From: Ramlibacter sp. WS9
GTDB lineage: Bacteria > Pseudomonadota > Gammaproteobacteria > Burkholderiales > Burkholderiaceae_C
DNA: 64,000 bases
NCBI RefSeq assembly: GCF_003797765.1
Contig: NZ_RKMB01000023.1
Location: 35,264 to 99,263, forward strand
Reading direction: 5' to 3'
The stretch's first letter is position 1; each line of letters opens with the position of its first letter. The position numbers were made by a program, and so were the translations under genes. Positions 51,812 through 61,155 of this stretch are shown one piece after another. The notes under the pieces were generated by a model. The model was not told the origin of the DNA and made no database searches. It saw nothing but the letters and a program-made list of their open reading frames with translations.

Positions 51812-53314
51812 ATGTATCTCACCCAAGGGCTGCACCGTTCCCTGCAGCGCCATTCGGGCAAGCAAGCCCTGGTCCATCTCAGCGGACACGCCCGCCGGCA
51901 GCAGACTTTTGCCGAGCTCGCGTCCACCGTGGCGCGGCAGGCCGCCGCACTGGCCGCCCATGGCGTTCAAGCGGGCGACCGCGTGGCGCTGCTTGCGCCC
52001 AACACCGATCACTTCGTCGAAGCGTTGCTGGCGTGCTGGTGGCTTGGCGCCGTGGCCTGCCCGCTGAACATCCGCTGGAGCGTGGTCGAGTTGGCCGACG
52101 CCTTCGCCGACAGCGGCGCGGCTCTGCTGTTGGCCGATGAATCGCTCGCACACATGGTCCCCAAGATCGAAGCGCCCGTAGTCGCCTTGGAGACGTTCGC
52201 CGCGCAAGCGCGCGAGCACGCCGAGGTCGAGGACACGCGCACTGGAGGCGACTCGCTGGCCGCGCTGCTCTACACGGGCGGCACAACCGGCCGCGCCAAG
52301 GGTGTGATGCTGTCGCACGCCAACTTGTGGGCGTCCTGCCTGGCGCGCGGCGCGGAGCTGCCCAACTCACCGGATTCGGTGGCACTGCTGGTGGCGCCGT
52401 TGTTCCACGTCGCCGGGCTCAGCCGGCTGATTGGCCAGCTCGTCGTGGGCGGCACGTGCATGACGCTCGCCCGCTTCCAGCCTGATCGCGTGTTGGACGC
52501 CATCGAGCACGATGGCGTGAGCGACATCGTCGTGGTGCCCACGATGCTGCAGTCGCTGCTGGATGCGCCCGAGTTCCGGTCGGAGCGAGTCCGGGGGTTG
52601 ACGCGCGTCGCGTTCGGCGCGGCACCGATGCCGCCGGACCTGCTGGAGCAGGCACTGGTTGCATTGCCTCAAGCCGAGTTCTTTCAGGCCTACGGCATGA
52701 CAGAAACCGCAGGCGCGGTGTGCATGAATCCTCCCGCCAACCACCGTGCAGGCGCTCGCGCCAGCGGCCTGGTGAATTCGGTGGGCCGCGCCGGCCTGGG
52801 GGCCGAGATTCGCATCACCGACGAGGAAGGCCGCGAGCTGCCACGCGGCGGCGTGGGCGAAATCGCCTTACGCGGCCCGATGGTGATGCAGGGCTATTGG
52901 CGTCAGCCGGACACGACGCGGGCGGCGTTCCGCGACGGGTGGCTGCGCACGGGCGATGCCGGCCGCATGGACGAAAGCGGCCACCTCTTCATCGTCGACC
53001 GCATCAAGGACATGATCATCAGCGGCGGCGAGAACGTGTACAGCGGTGAGGTGGAAACCGTGCTGCGCGGCCACCCCGCGGTGGCGCAGGCGGCCGTGGT
53101 CGGCGTGCCGGACCCGCGCTGGGGCGAGGCCGTGCATGCGGTGGTGGTGCTGCGACCCGGCGTGCCGGCGGCCGGCGACGCGTTGACCGACTGGTGCCGC
53201 ACCCGGCTGGCCGGCTACAAGTGCCCGCGCGCCTTCAGCTTCGTGCCCGAACTGCCGATGTCGGGCGCGGGCAAGGTGCTCAAAAGCGTGCTGCGCCAGC
53301 AGGTGCGCGGATGA
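51812..53314 (+). CDS. AMP-binding acyl-CoA ligase
   Basis: 500 residues from MYLTQGLHRSLQRHSGKQAL; the frame is open upstream, but this is the usual start of the family. ANL-superfamily motifs: P-loop LLYTGGTTGRAKGVMLSHAN, A5 YGMTETAG, A8 DGWLRTGDAGRMDESGHLFI, and the C-terminal catalytic Lys in MSGAGKVLKSVLR. It activates a carboxylic acid as its CoA thioester; the acid is unknown. First gene of an operon with a Liv-type importer. Confidence 0.9.
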   Translation: MYLTQGLHRSLQRHSGKQALVHLSGHARRQQTFAELASTVARQAAALAAHGVQAGDRVALLAPNTDHFVEALLACWWLGAVACPLNIRWSVVELADAFADSGAALLLADESLAHMVPKIEAPVVALETFAAQAREHAEVEDTRTGGDSLAALLYTGGTTGRAKGVMLSHANLWASCLARGAELPNSPDSVALLVAPLFHVAGLSRLIGQLVVGGTCMTLARFQPDRVLDAIEHDGVSDIVVVPTMLQSLLDAPEFRSERVRGLTRVAFGAAPMPPDLLEQALVALPQAEFFQAYGMTETAGAVCMNPPANHRAGARASGLVNSVGRAGLGAEIRITDEEGRELPRGGVGEIALRGPMVMQGYWRQPDTTRAAFRDGWLRTGDAGRMDESGHLFIVDRIKDMIISGGENVYSGEVETVLRGHPAVAQAAVVGVPDPRWGEAVHAVVVLRPGVPAAGDALTDWCRTRLAGYKCPRAFSFVPELPMSGAGKVLKSVLRQQVRG

Positions 53315-53324
53315 AGGCGCGGCG

Positions 53325-54125
53325 ATGAGACACGGCATTTCCGGCGGCCGGCCGAGGCCCGCGCCCTTGCTCGAAGTGCGTGAAGTCACGCTGCGCTTCG
53401 GTGGTGTGGTGGCGCTCGACGGCGTGTCGTTCGATGTCGCGCCCGGCGAGATCTGCGGACTGATCGGGCCGAACGGCGCGGGCAAGACCACGTTGTTCAA
53501 TTGCCTGTCGCGGCTGTATTCCCATCACGCGGGCGAAATCCTGTTCGACGGGCGCGCACTCGGCACTCTGCCGCAGCACAAGATGGCGGGGCTGGGCATA
53601 GGCCGCACCTTCCAGAACATCGCGCTCTTCAAAACGCTGACGGTGCGGCAGAACATCGCCGTGGGCACCACCTGCCGACAGCGCAGCGGCTTCCTCGCGC
53701 ACGCGCTGCGGCTGCCGTCGGTGGCGCGCGCGGAGGCCGAGCAGGCCCGGCGCGTCGATGAACTCGTCGCACTTCTGCAGCTGGGCGACGTGCAACAGCT
53801 GCCGGTGTCGGAGCTGCCTTTCGGCACGCAAAAGCGCGTCGAACTCGCGCGTGCGTTGGCCGCATCGCCGCGGCTGCTGCTGTTGGACGAGCCGGCCTGC
53901 GGCCTCAATCACCACGAGGTCGACCAGCTCGGATCGCTCATCCGCGACATTCGCCAGCGCTTCGCGCTCACTGTGCTGCTGGTGGAACACCACATGGGCC
54001 TGGTGATGTCCCTCTCCGACAAGATCGTCGCCCTGAACTTCGGCCGCAAGATCGCCGAAGGCCTGCCCGCCGAAGTGCAGCGCGATCCTGAACTCGTCAA
54101 AGCATATTTGGGAGAGCCTGCATGA
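53325..54125 (+). CDS. LivG-type ABC ATP-binding protein
   Basis: 266 residues. Walker A GPNGAGKTTLFN, the LivG-type insertion AGLGIGRTFQNIALF, Walker B LLLLDEPACGLN, and the tail NFGRKIAEGLPAEVQRDPEL, then VKAYLG. The ABC signature reads ELPFGTQKRVELARAL, with PFG in place of the usual SGG/SYG, which is common in this class. Starts 10 bp after the ligase and overlaps the LivF-type gene by 4 bp. Confidence 0.9.
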   Translation: MRHGISGGRPRPAPLLEVREVTLRFGGVVALDGVSFDVAPGEICGLIGPNGAGKTTLFNCLSRLYSHHAGEILFDGRALGTLPQHKMAGLGIGRTFQNIALFKTLTVRQNIAVGTTCRQRSGFLAHALRLPSVARAEAEQARRVDELVALLQLGDVQQLPVSELPFGTQKRVELARALAASPRLLLLDEPACGLNHHEVDQLGSLIRDIRQRFALTVLLVEHHMGLVMSLSDKIVALNFGRKIAEGLPAEVQRDPELVKAYLGEPA

Positions 54126-54847
54126 GTGAAGTACTGCTCGACGTACGCGGACTCGAAGCGGGCTATGGCGCTTCCCGCGTGCTGTTCGGCATCGACCTGC
54201 AGGTGGCCGCGGGCTCCGTCACGGCACTGCTCGGCGCCAACGGCGCGGGCAAGACCACGACGCTGCGCGCGCTGTGCGGCCTGATCCGCCGCCAGGGCCA
54301 CGTCACGCTGGCCGGCCAGCGCATCGACGGCATGGCGACGGAGGAAATCGTGCGGCTCGGCGTCGCGCATGTGCCCGACGGGCGCGGCACTTTCACCGGC
54401 CTCACCACCGAAGAGAACCTGCGCATGGGCGCCTGCACGCGCCGCGACAAGGCAGGCGTGCGCGCGGACTTCGAGCGCTTCTACGAATACTTCCCACGGC
54501 TGAAAGAGCGCCGCCACCAGCAGGCGGGAACCCTCTCCGGCGGCGAGCAGCAGATGCTGGCCATCGCGCGCGCGCTGATGCTGCGCCCCCGCCTGCTGTT
54601 GATGGATGAACCCTCCTTCGGCCTGGCGCCGAAAGTGGTGCAGGACATCTTCCGCATCATGCGGCGCGTTCGCGAAGAACAGCAGGTGGCGATCCTGCTG
54701 GTGGAACAGAACGCCTCGCTCGCGCTCGAGCTGGCCGACACGGCCTACCTGCTGGAGACCGGCCGCATCGCGCTTTCGGGGCCGTCCGCGTCGATACGCA
54801 GCAACGAGGCCGTTCGCGCGGCCTACCTCGGAGGAGCAAAGGTATGA
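54122..54847 (+). CDS. LivF-type ABC ATP-binding protein
   Basis: 241 residues. Walker A GANGAGKTTTLR, signature LSGGEQQMLAIARALM, Walker B LLLMDEPSFGLAP, and the LivF-typical LVEQNASLALELADTAYLLE. Partner of the LivG-type ATPase; overlaps its neighbours on both sides (ATGA). Confidence 0.92.
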   Translation: MSEVLLDVRGLEAGYGASRVLFGIDLQVAAGSVTALLGANGAGKTTTLRALCGLIRRQGHVTLAGQRIDGMATEEIVRLGVAHVPDGRGTFTGLTTEENLRMGACTRRDKAGVRADFERFYEYFPRLKERRHQQAGTLSGGEQQMLAIARALMLRPRLLLMDEPSFGLAPKVVQDIFRIMRRVREEQQVAILLVEQNASLALELADTAYLLETGRIALSGPSASIRSNEAVRAAYLGGAKV

Positions 54848-55713
54848 ATGCGTTCTTCGCGCAGCTGATGGCGGGCCTCGCCACCGGCGGCATCTATGCC
54901 AGCCTCGCGCTCGCGCTGGTGATGATCTACCGCAGCACGCACCACGTGAACTTCGCGCAGGGCGAGATGGCGATGTTCTCGACCTTCATCGCGTCGACGC
55001 TGATCCAGGCCGGCTGGCCGTATTGGGCGGCCTTCTTCACGACGGTCGTGGTCGCGTTCGCCATGGGCGCGGCGATCGAGGCGCTGCTGGTGCGCCGCCT
55101 TCGCAACGCGCCCGTGCTGGCGATCGTCGTCGTGTTCGTGGCCCTGCTGGTCATCTTGCACAGCCTGGCGGGCTGGCTGTTCGGGTACACGATTCGCGCG
55201 TTCCCGAGCCCGTTCGCCGAAGCCGCGGTGGCCGGTGGCCTGCTGTCCCCGCACCAGCTCGGCGCCATTGGCATCACCCTGCTGATGCTGGCGCTGATGT
55301 ACGTGTTCTTCCGCTACTCGCCGCTCGGCCTGCAGATGCGGGCGACGGCGGAGAACCCGACGTCCAGCCGGCTGGTCGGTGTTCGCGTCAACCGCATGCT
55401 GGCCCTGGGCTGGGGCCTGGCGGGCGCGATCGGCGCGGTGGCCGGAATGATGATCGCGCCCGTCGTCTTCCTCGACGTGCACATGATGTCCGGCGTGCTG
55501 CTGTATGCCTTCGCGGCCGCGGTGCTGGGCGGCATCGGCAGCGCGCCCGGCGCGGTGGCCGGCGGCTTCATCGTCGGCGTGCTCGAGAACCTGCTGGGCA
55601 CCTACGTCGTCGGCGCCGAACTCAAGCTCTCGGTCGCCCTGGTGCTGATCATCGTCGTGCTGGTGGCCAAGCCCACCGGCCTGTTCGGCAAGGCCATCGT
55701 GGTGAGGGTTTGA
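54844..55713 (+). CDS. LivH-type ABC permease
   Basis: 289 residues, about eight membrane spans, with LivH signatures QLMAGLATGGIYASLALALV, then NFAQGEMAM, and RMLALGWGLAGAIGAVAGMM. Inner-membrane subunit of a hydrophobic-amino-acid/carboxylate-type importer. Confidence 0.92.
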   Translation: MNAFFAQLMAGLATGGIYASLALALVMIYRSTHHVNFAQGEMAMFSTFIASTLIQAGWPYWAAFFTTVVVAFAMGAAIEALLVRRLRNAPVLAIVVVFVALLVILHSLAGWLFGYTIRAFPSPFAEAAVAGGLLSPHQLGAIGITLLMLALMYVFFRYSPLGLQMRATAENPTSSRLVGVRVNRMLALGWGLAGAIGAVAGMMIAPVVFLDVHMMSGVLLYAFAAAVLGGIGSAPGAVAGGFIVGVLENLLGTYVVGAELKLSVALVLIIVVLVAKPTGLFGKAIVVRV

Positions 55714-55715
55714 CG

Positions 55716-56666
55716 ATGCAAAAGAACCTGTTCTTCATCGGACTGCTGGCCACCGCTTGCGTGCTGCCGCTCGTGCTGCCAAGTTATGCCGTGTTCCAGG
55801 CGACCATGGTCATCGCCTATGCGCTGGCCCTGTTGGGCCTGAACCTGCTGACCGGCTACAACGGCCAGATCTCGCTGGGCCACGGCGCGTTCTTCGCACT
55901 CGGTGCCTACGTCGCCGCCATGTTGATGGAGCAAGCGGGCTGGCCGTATTGGGCGACGCTGCCTGCCGCCGCACTCGCCGGCGGCGTCGTCGGCTATCTG
56001 TTCGGCCTGCCGGCATTGAAGCTCGATGGCGTCTACCTCGCGCTCGCCACTTTCGCGCTCGGCGTCGCGACGCCGCAGCTACTCAAGTACAAGGGCTTCG
56101 AAGCATGGACCGGCGGCTCGCAGGGCCTGGTGCTGATGAAGCCCGACGCGCCCTTCGGCCTGCCGCTGGACCCGGACCAATGGCTCTATTACTTCAGCCT
56201 GGCGGTGGCGCTGGCGCTGTTTATCGCGGCGCGCAACCTGTTGCGCGGCGGCGTGGGCCTGAGCCTCATCGCGGTGCGTGACCACCCGATCGCGGCGCAG
56301 GCCATGGGCGTGGACAACGCCCGGGTCAAGACGCTCACCTTCGGCATCTCCGCGATGTACACGAGCGTGGGCGGCGCGCTCTCGGCCATCGTCGTGCAGT
56401 TCGTCGCGCCGGACAGCTTCTCGGTCTTCCTGTCGATCACGCTGCTCGTCGGCGCGGTGGTCGGGGGGCTCGGCTCGCTGTCGGGCGCGCTCTACGGCGC
56501 CCTCTTCATCCAGTTCGTGCCTCAGGTGGCCGAACAGGTGTCGAAGGCCGCGCCCTGGGCGGTGTACGGAGCCATCCTGCTCGCCCTCATGCTGGTGTGG
56601 CCGACCGGCGTGGCCGGTGGCGCCGCCCGCCTGCAAACCTGGTTCAACAGAAGGAGACAAGCATGA
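55716..56666 (+). CDS. LivM-type ABC permease
   Basis: 316 residues, multi-span, with LivM signatures LLTGYNGQISLGHGAFFALG and the EAA-like loop LIAVRDHPIAAQAMGVDNAR. Starts 2 bp after the LivH-type gene. Completes the channel; the following binding-protein start overlaps its stop. Confidence 0.92.
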   Translation: MQKNLFFIGLLATACVLPLVLPSYAVFQATMVIAYALALLGLNLLTGYNGQISLGHGAFFALGAYVAAMLMEQAGWPYWATLPAAALAGGVVGYLFGLPALKLDGVYLALATFALGVATPQLLKYKGFEAWTGGSQGLVLMKPDAPFGLPLDPDQWLYYFSLAVALALFIAARNLLRGGVGLSLIAVRDHPIAAQAMGVDNARVKTLTFGISAMYTSVGGALSAIVVQFVAPDSFSVFLSITLLVGAVVGGLGSLSGALYGALFIQFVPQVAEQVSKAAPWAVYGAILLALMLVWPTGVAGGAARLQTWFNRRRQA

Positions 56667-57865
56667 AAGCGATGATCATCAGCCTGGCCGCGTCGCTGGC
56701 GCTGGCCTGCGGCACTGCCGCGGCGCAGAAGAAGTACGACCCGGGCGCGACCGACAGCGAGATCCGCATCGGGCAGACCATGCCCTACAGCGGCGCTGCT
56801 TCGATCTACGGCGAAGTCGGCAAGACACAGGCAGCGTACTTCCGCATGGTCAACGACCAGGGCGGCGTGAACGGCCGCAAGATCAACTTCATCAGCCTGG
56901 ACGACGCCTACTCGCCGCCGAAGACGGTGGAGGGTGTGCGCAAGCTGGTGGAACAGGAACAGGTGCTGCTGCTGTACGGCATGTTCGGCACCGCCACCAA
57001 CACCGCGGTTCACCGCTACCTCAACGCGAAGAAGGTGCCGCACCTGCTGCTGCTCACCGGCGCTTCGAAGTGGAACGATGCCAAGGGCAACCCCTGGAGC
57101 ATGAGCTTCTACCCGGACTATCCGTCCGAGGCGCGCGTGTACGCGCGGCAGATTCTGGAGCAGCGCCCCAACGCGAAGATCGCCGTGCTGTACCAGAACG
57201 ACGACTACGGCCGCGACTACCTCAAGGGCTTCAAGGAAGGCCTGGGCGCCAAGGCGAAGGCCATGATCGTTTCGGAAGCGTCTTACGAAGTGACTGACCC
57301 GACGGTGGACTCGCAGATCGTGCAGCTGAAGGGATCCGGCGCCGATGTGCTGGTGAGTTTCAGCACCGCCAAGGCCGCGATCCAGACGCTGCGCAAGCTC
57401 CATGACACCGGTTGGAAACCCACGCACTACCTGGCGCAGGGCGCCGCACTGATCGGCGCAGTATTCAACCCCGCCGGCCCCGAGAAGGCGATCGGCGTGA
57501 TCTCCACCGCGTATTCCAAGGACCCGAACGATCCGCAGTGGGAAAACGACCCCGCCTTCCGCGAGTGGCTGGCCTTCATGAAGAAGTACCGGCCCGAAGC
57601 CGACCTGCGGCTGGGCTCGCACGTCTACGCGTACTCCAGCGCGAAGCTGATGGCGGACATCCTGCGCGCGAGCGGCGACAACCTCACGCGCGAGAACGTG
57701 CTCAAGCAAGCCGCGTCCATCAAGGCCGTGCAACTGCCCATGTTCCTGCCGGGGGTGGTGGTGAGCAGCAGCCCCGACGACTACCGCCTGATCAAGTCGC
57801 TACAGCCCGTGCAGTTCGACGGCAAACGCTGGAACCGCCTCGGCGGCTTCGTTTCGATTTTCTGA
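56663..57865 (+). CDS. LivK-type ABC solute-binding protein
   Basis: 400 residues. Signal peptide MKAMIISLAASLALACGTAA, then AAQ; LivK-like body (EIRIGQTMPYSGAASIYGEV; VNDQGGVNGRKINFISLDDA; LYQNDDYGRDYLKGFKEGLG). AAGGAGA precedes the ATG. It binds the operon's substrate, likely a carboxylic acid given the ligase partner rather than necessarily a branched-chain amino acid. Confidence 0.9.
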   Translation: MKAMIISLAASLALACGTAAAQKKYDPGATDSEIRIGQTMPYSGAASIYGEVGKTQAAYFRMVNDQGGVNGRKINFISLDDAYSPPKTVEGVRKLVEQEQVLLLYGMFGTATNTAVHRYLNAKKVPHLLLLTGASKWNDAKGNPWSMSFYPDYPSEARVYARQILEQRPNAKIAVLYQNDDYGRDYLKGFKEGLGAKAKAMIVSEASYEVTDPTVDSQIVQLKGSGADVLVSFSTAKAAIQTLRKLHDTGWKPTHYLAQGAALIGAVFNPAGPEKAIGVISTAYSKDPNDPQWENDPAFREWLAFMKKYRPEADLRLGSHVYAYSSAKLMADILRASGDNLTRENVLKQAASIKAVQLPMFLPGVVVSSSPDDYRLIKSLQPVQFDGKRWNRLGGFVSIF

Positions 57866-57881
57866 ACCTTTCTTCAAGACC

Positions 57882-58841
57882 ATGCATCCTGCGTTCCGCA
57901 AGCTGCGGCTGCCCGTCATCGCCGCACCGCTCTTCATCATCAGCACGCCGCAACTCGTGATCGCGCAGTGCAAGGCCGGCATCGTCGGCTCCATGCCTGC
58001 GCTCAATGCGCGGCCGCCCGAGCTGCTGGACCAGTGGCTGGCCGAGATTACCGAAGAGTTGGCCGCGCACGACCGGCGGCACCCCGAAGCGCCTGCCGCG
58101 CCGTTCGCCATCAACCAGATCGTGCACCGGAGCAACACCCGGCTGGAGCACGACATGGAGGTGTGCGCGCGCTACAAGGTGCCCATCGTGATCACCTCGC
58201 TGGGGGCGCGCCCCGAGATCAATTCCGCCGTGCACGCCTGGGGCGGCGTCGTGCTGCACGACGTGATCGACGACAAGTTCGCGCGCAAGGCCGTGGAGAA
58301 AGGCGCGGATGGTCTGGTGGCGGTGGCGGCCGGTGCGGGCGGCCACGCGGGAACCACGAGCCCGTTCGCGCTGGTGCACGAAATCCGCCGCTGGTTCAAA
58401 GGGCCGCTCGCGCTGAGCGGCGCCATCGCGACGGGCGATGCGGTGCTGGCCGCGCTCGCCACCGGAGCGGACTTCGGCTACATCGGCTCGGCCTTCATCG
58501 CCACCGAAGAGGCGCGCGCCGACGCGGCCTACAAGCGGATGATCGTCGAGAGCAGCAGCCACGACATCGTCTATTCGAACCTGTTCACCGGCGTGCACGG
58601 CAATTACCTGCGCGGCTCCGTCGTGGCGGCCGGGCTCGACCCCGACGCGCTGCCGGCCAGCGATGCAAGCCAGATGAACTTCGGCAGCGACCGCGTGAAA
58701 CCCTGGAAAGACATCTGGGGCTGCGGCCAGGGCATCGCGGCCGTGACCGAGGTGCAGCCCACCTCGGAACTGGTCGCCCGCCTCACACGTGAATACAGGA
58801 CGGCACTGCGCCGCCTGTCCGAGGCGGCACTGCCCGCTTGA
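57882..58841 (+). CDS. Nitronate monooxygenase family protein
   Basis: 319 residues, FMN-dependent TIM barrel of the 2-nitropropane dioxygenase family (LRLPVIAAPLFIISTPQLVI; VAVAAGAGGHAGTTSPFALV; GADFGYIGSAFIATEEARAD). The GAGGHAG segment contributes to the flavin site, and the His is conserved. Known members oxidise alkyl nitronates such as propionate 3-nitronate. Some act as enoyl reductases instead. Its place behind an acyl-CoA ligase and acid importer suggests a role on an imported acid. Confidence 0.88.
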   Translation: MHPAFRKLRLPVIAAPLFIISTPQLVIAQCKAGIVGSMPALNARPPELLDQWLAEITEELAAHDRRHPEAPAAPFAINQIVHRSNTRLEHDMEVCARYKVPIVITSLGARPEINSAVHAWGGVVLHDVIDDKFARKAVEKGADGLVAVAAGAGGHAGTTSPFALVHEIRRWFKGPLALSGAIATGDAVLAALATGADFGYIGSAFIATEEARADAAYKRMIVESSSHDIVYSNLFTGVHGNYLRGSVVAAGLDPDALPASDASQMNFGSDRVKPWKDIWGCGQGIAAVTEVQPTSELVARLTREYRTALRRLSEAALPA

Positions 58842-58890
58842 CACATCGACGCACGAGCAAAACAAACCACAACGAGAGGAGACATACCCG

Positions 58891-61059
58891 ATGCTGTTCA
58901 CCCACCGTCGCGCCTTGACGCGCTGCATGCTGCTTGCCACCACCGCCGCACTGAGCTCGTGCGGCTCGGGCGATGCCACCAGCAACGTCAGCGTGCAGTT
59001 CTCGGCGAGCAACCCCGACGCCGCGCCCTTCCCCAGCGACCGCTATACCGTGGCCGATGCGGCGCAGCTCTCCGGGCGTCGCATCGCCCTCCCGAAGCCG
59101 GACTGCGTGATTCGCGTGAGCGACTGCGACGACATCACGATGCTCAACACGCTGGACGGATTTTCGGTGACGCCGCGCTTCACCGTGCCCTTCACCGGCG
59201 ACATCGACCCGGCGACGGTGACGAGCGAGAGCGTGTACCTGCTGCACGTCGGCTCGGCCGGCGAGCCGCGTGCGGGTGCCCGCGTGGGCATCAACCAGAT
59301 CGCATGGGATGCGCCGTCGCGCACGCTCTCGTTCAAGAGCGATGAGCTGCTGCTGGAACATGCGCGCTACCTGCTGGTGGTGACCGACCGTGTGCGCGAC
59401 GCGCAGGGCCGGCGCCTGGGCGGCGGCGACTGGCTGGAGGTGACGACAAGCCTGCCCGTGGGCCGCGAAGCCGAGGCGGGGACTTACCGCGACGAGTTGC
59501 GCCGGGCGCTGGCCCTGTTGCCGCCCGGTGCCGCGTCCCCGGTGGCCGCGAGCCTGTTCACCACGCAGAGCGCGACCTCGGAGCTCGCGCAGATGGCGGG
59601 CCAGGTGAAGGCGCGCACGCCGGCGTCGGTTGACTTCATGGTGGCGACGCGTGACGGCGCACCGGCGCGCGCGTTGATGGACGTGGCCGATGTGTCGCGC
59701 ATGCTGTTCCGCCGCCAGGTGGGCACAACGCAGTTCAACGACATCGAGCAGCCGCTGGCATCGCTGCAAGTCGTGCCCGGCAGCGTGGCGCGCGTGGGCT
59801 ACGGCTACTTCAACTCGCCCAACTACCTCACGAACACCTTGCAGATTCCGCCGATGGGCACGGCCACCGGCGCGCCGCAGCAGCGCGGCGAAAACAAGCT
59901 GCTGATGCAGGTCTTCGTGCCAACCGGCGCCAAGCCAGCGGGCGGCTGGCCCGTGGTCGTCTTCGGCCATGGCTTCAGCGACAGCCTGTTCGGCGCGCCC
60001 TGGTCGGTGGCATCAGTGTTGGCTTCATATGGCCTGGCCACGGCTTCGATCCACGTGATGGGCCACGGCGGCGGCACGCAGGGCAGCCTGCAGGCGACGC
60101 TTGCCCATGGCGCGACGCTCACGCTTGCCGCGAACGGGCGCGGCATCGACGTCAATGGCGACGGCACGATCGCGGCCACCGAGGGCAGCACGGCACCCGC
60201 GCCTTACGGCCTGATCGGCGCGCGCGACACGCTGCGTCAGACCGTCGTCGACCTGATGCAGCTGGTGCGCCAGTTCGAGGCCGGCGTGGACATCGACGGT
60301 GACGGCGCCGTGGATTTCGACGGCAAGCGCGTCAGCTACAGCGGACACTCGTTCGGCGGGGTTTACGGCACCATGCTGCTCGGCGTGGAGCGCTCCCTTG
60401 TCGCAGGTGTCCCGGTCGTGGGCGGCGGCAACCTGGTGGAGGCGACCCGGCTCGGATCGCTTCGCATCCTGCGCTCGACCAGCCTCGCGGGCCGCACGCC
60501 GTCGCTCATCAACCTCCCGCCGCTGCCCGGCGTGCCGGCGCCGCTCAACCTGCAGTTCGACGAGAACATGCCGCTGCGCAACGAGCCGCCGCTGGTCAAG
60601 AGCGTGCCCGGCGCATTGGCCATCGCCAGCGCTTTCGAGCGCGCCGAATGGGCGCAACAGGCGGGCGCGGCCGCGGCCTATGCGCCGCTGATCCGCAAGC
60701 GTCCGCTGCCCGGCCACTCCGCCAAACCCATCATCTTCCAGATAGCCAAGGGCGACAAGACGATGCCCAACCCGACTTCGAGCCTCATCGTTCGGGCCGG
60801 CGACTTCGCGGATCGCGTCACGTACTTCCGCAACGACCTCGCCTATGCCGCGAACCCAGCCCTTCCGAAGGACCCGCATGGCTTCACGACGGGCGTCACC
60901 AATCCGGCGAACCGGCCGCACGCCATCGCTGCGCAGCGACAGATCGGCGAGTTCCTGTCGAGTGGCGGCACGCTGACGATCGACCCGGACGGCGCGGCGG
61001 GATTGTTCGAGACGCCTTTGGTGGGACCGTTGCCTGAGGGACTGAACTTCATTCCCTGA
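58891..61059 (+). CDS. Large exported lipase-like lipoprotein
   Basis: 722 residues. Lipobox signal (LTRCMLLATTAALSSCGSG) predicts a lipoprotein. The first ~200 residues resemble the N-terminal domain of bacterial virulence-factor lipases (FPSDRYTVADAAQLSGRRIA; LLHVG; AWDAPSRTLSFKSDELL). The alpha/beta hydrolase part has HGFSDSLFG and the nucleophile elbow YSGHSFGGVYGTM near residue 487. It likely hydrolyses lipid esters at the cell surface or periplasm. GAGAGGAG precedes the start. Last gene of the operon, so it may release the acid that the importer and ligase use. Confidence 0.8.
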   Translation: MLFTHRRALTRCMLLATTAALSSCGSGDATSNVSVQFSASNPDAAPFPSDRYTVADAAQLSGRRIALPKPDCVIRVSDCDDITMLNTLDGFSVTPRFTVPFTGDIDPATVTSESVYLLHVGSAGEPRAGARVGINQIAWDAPSRTLSFKSDELLLEHARYLLVVTDRVRDAQGRRLGGGDWLEVTTSLPVGREAEAGTYRDELRRALALLPPGAASPVAASLFTTQSATSELAQMAGQVKARTPASVDFMVATRDGAPARALMDVADVSRMLFRRQVGTTQFNDIEQPLASLQVVPGSVARVGYGYFNSPNYLTNTLQIPPMGTATGAPQQRGENKLLMQVFVPTGAKPAGGWPVVVFGHGFSDSLFGAPWSVASVLASYGLATASIHVMGHGGGTQGSLQATLAHGATLTLAANGRGIDVNGDGTIAATEGSTAPAPYGLIGARDTLRQTVVDLMQLVRQFEAGVDIDGDGAVDFDGKRVSYSGHSFGGVYGTMLLGVERSLVAGVPVVGGGNLVEATRLGSLRILRSTSLAGRTPSLINLPPLPGVPAPLNLQFDENMPLRNEPPLVKSVPGALAIASAFERAEWAQQAGAAAAYAPLIRKRPLPGHSAKPIIFQIAKGDKTMPNPTSSLIVRAGDFADRVTYFRNDLAYAANPALPKDPHGFTTGVTNPANRPHAIAAQRQIGEFLSSGGTLTIDPDGAAGLFETPLVGPLPEGLNFIP

Positions 61060-61155
61060 CTTGGGTATCGGCCGCCTTTCAGCGCGTGCGGGTTGAACTC
61101 GTGCGTGCAACCATGCACACTGCCGTGGACGCTCCCCATCACCACGGAAAGATCC

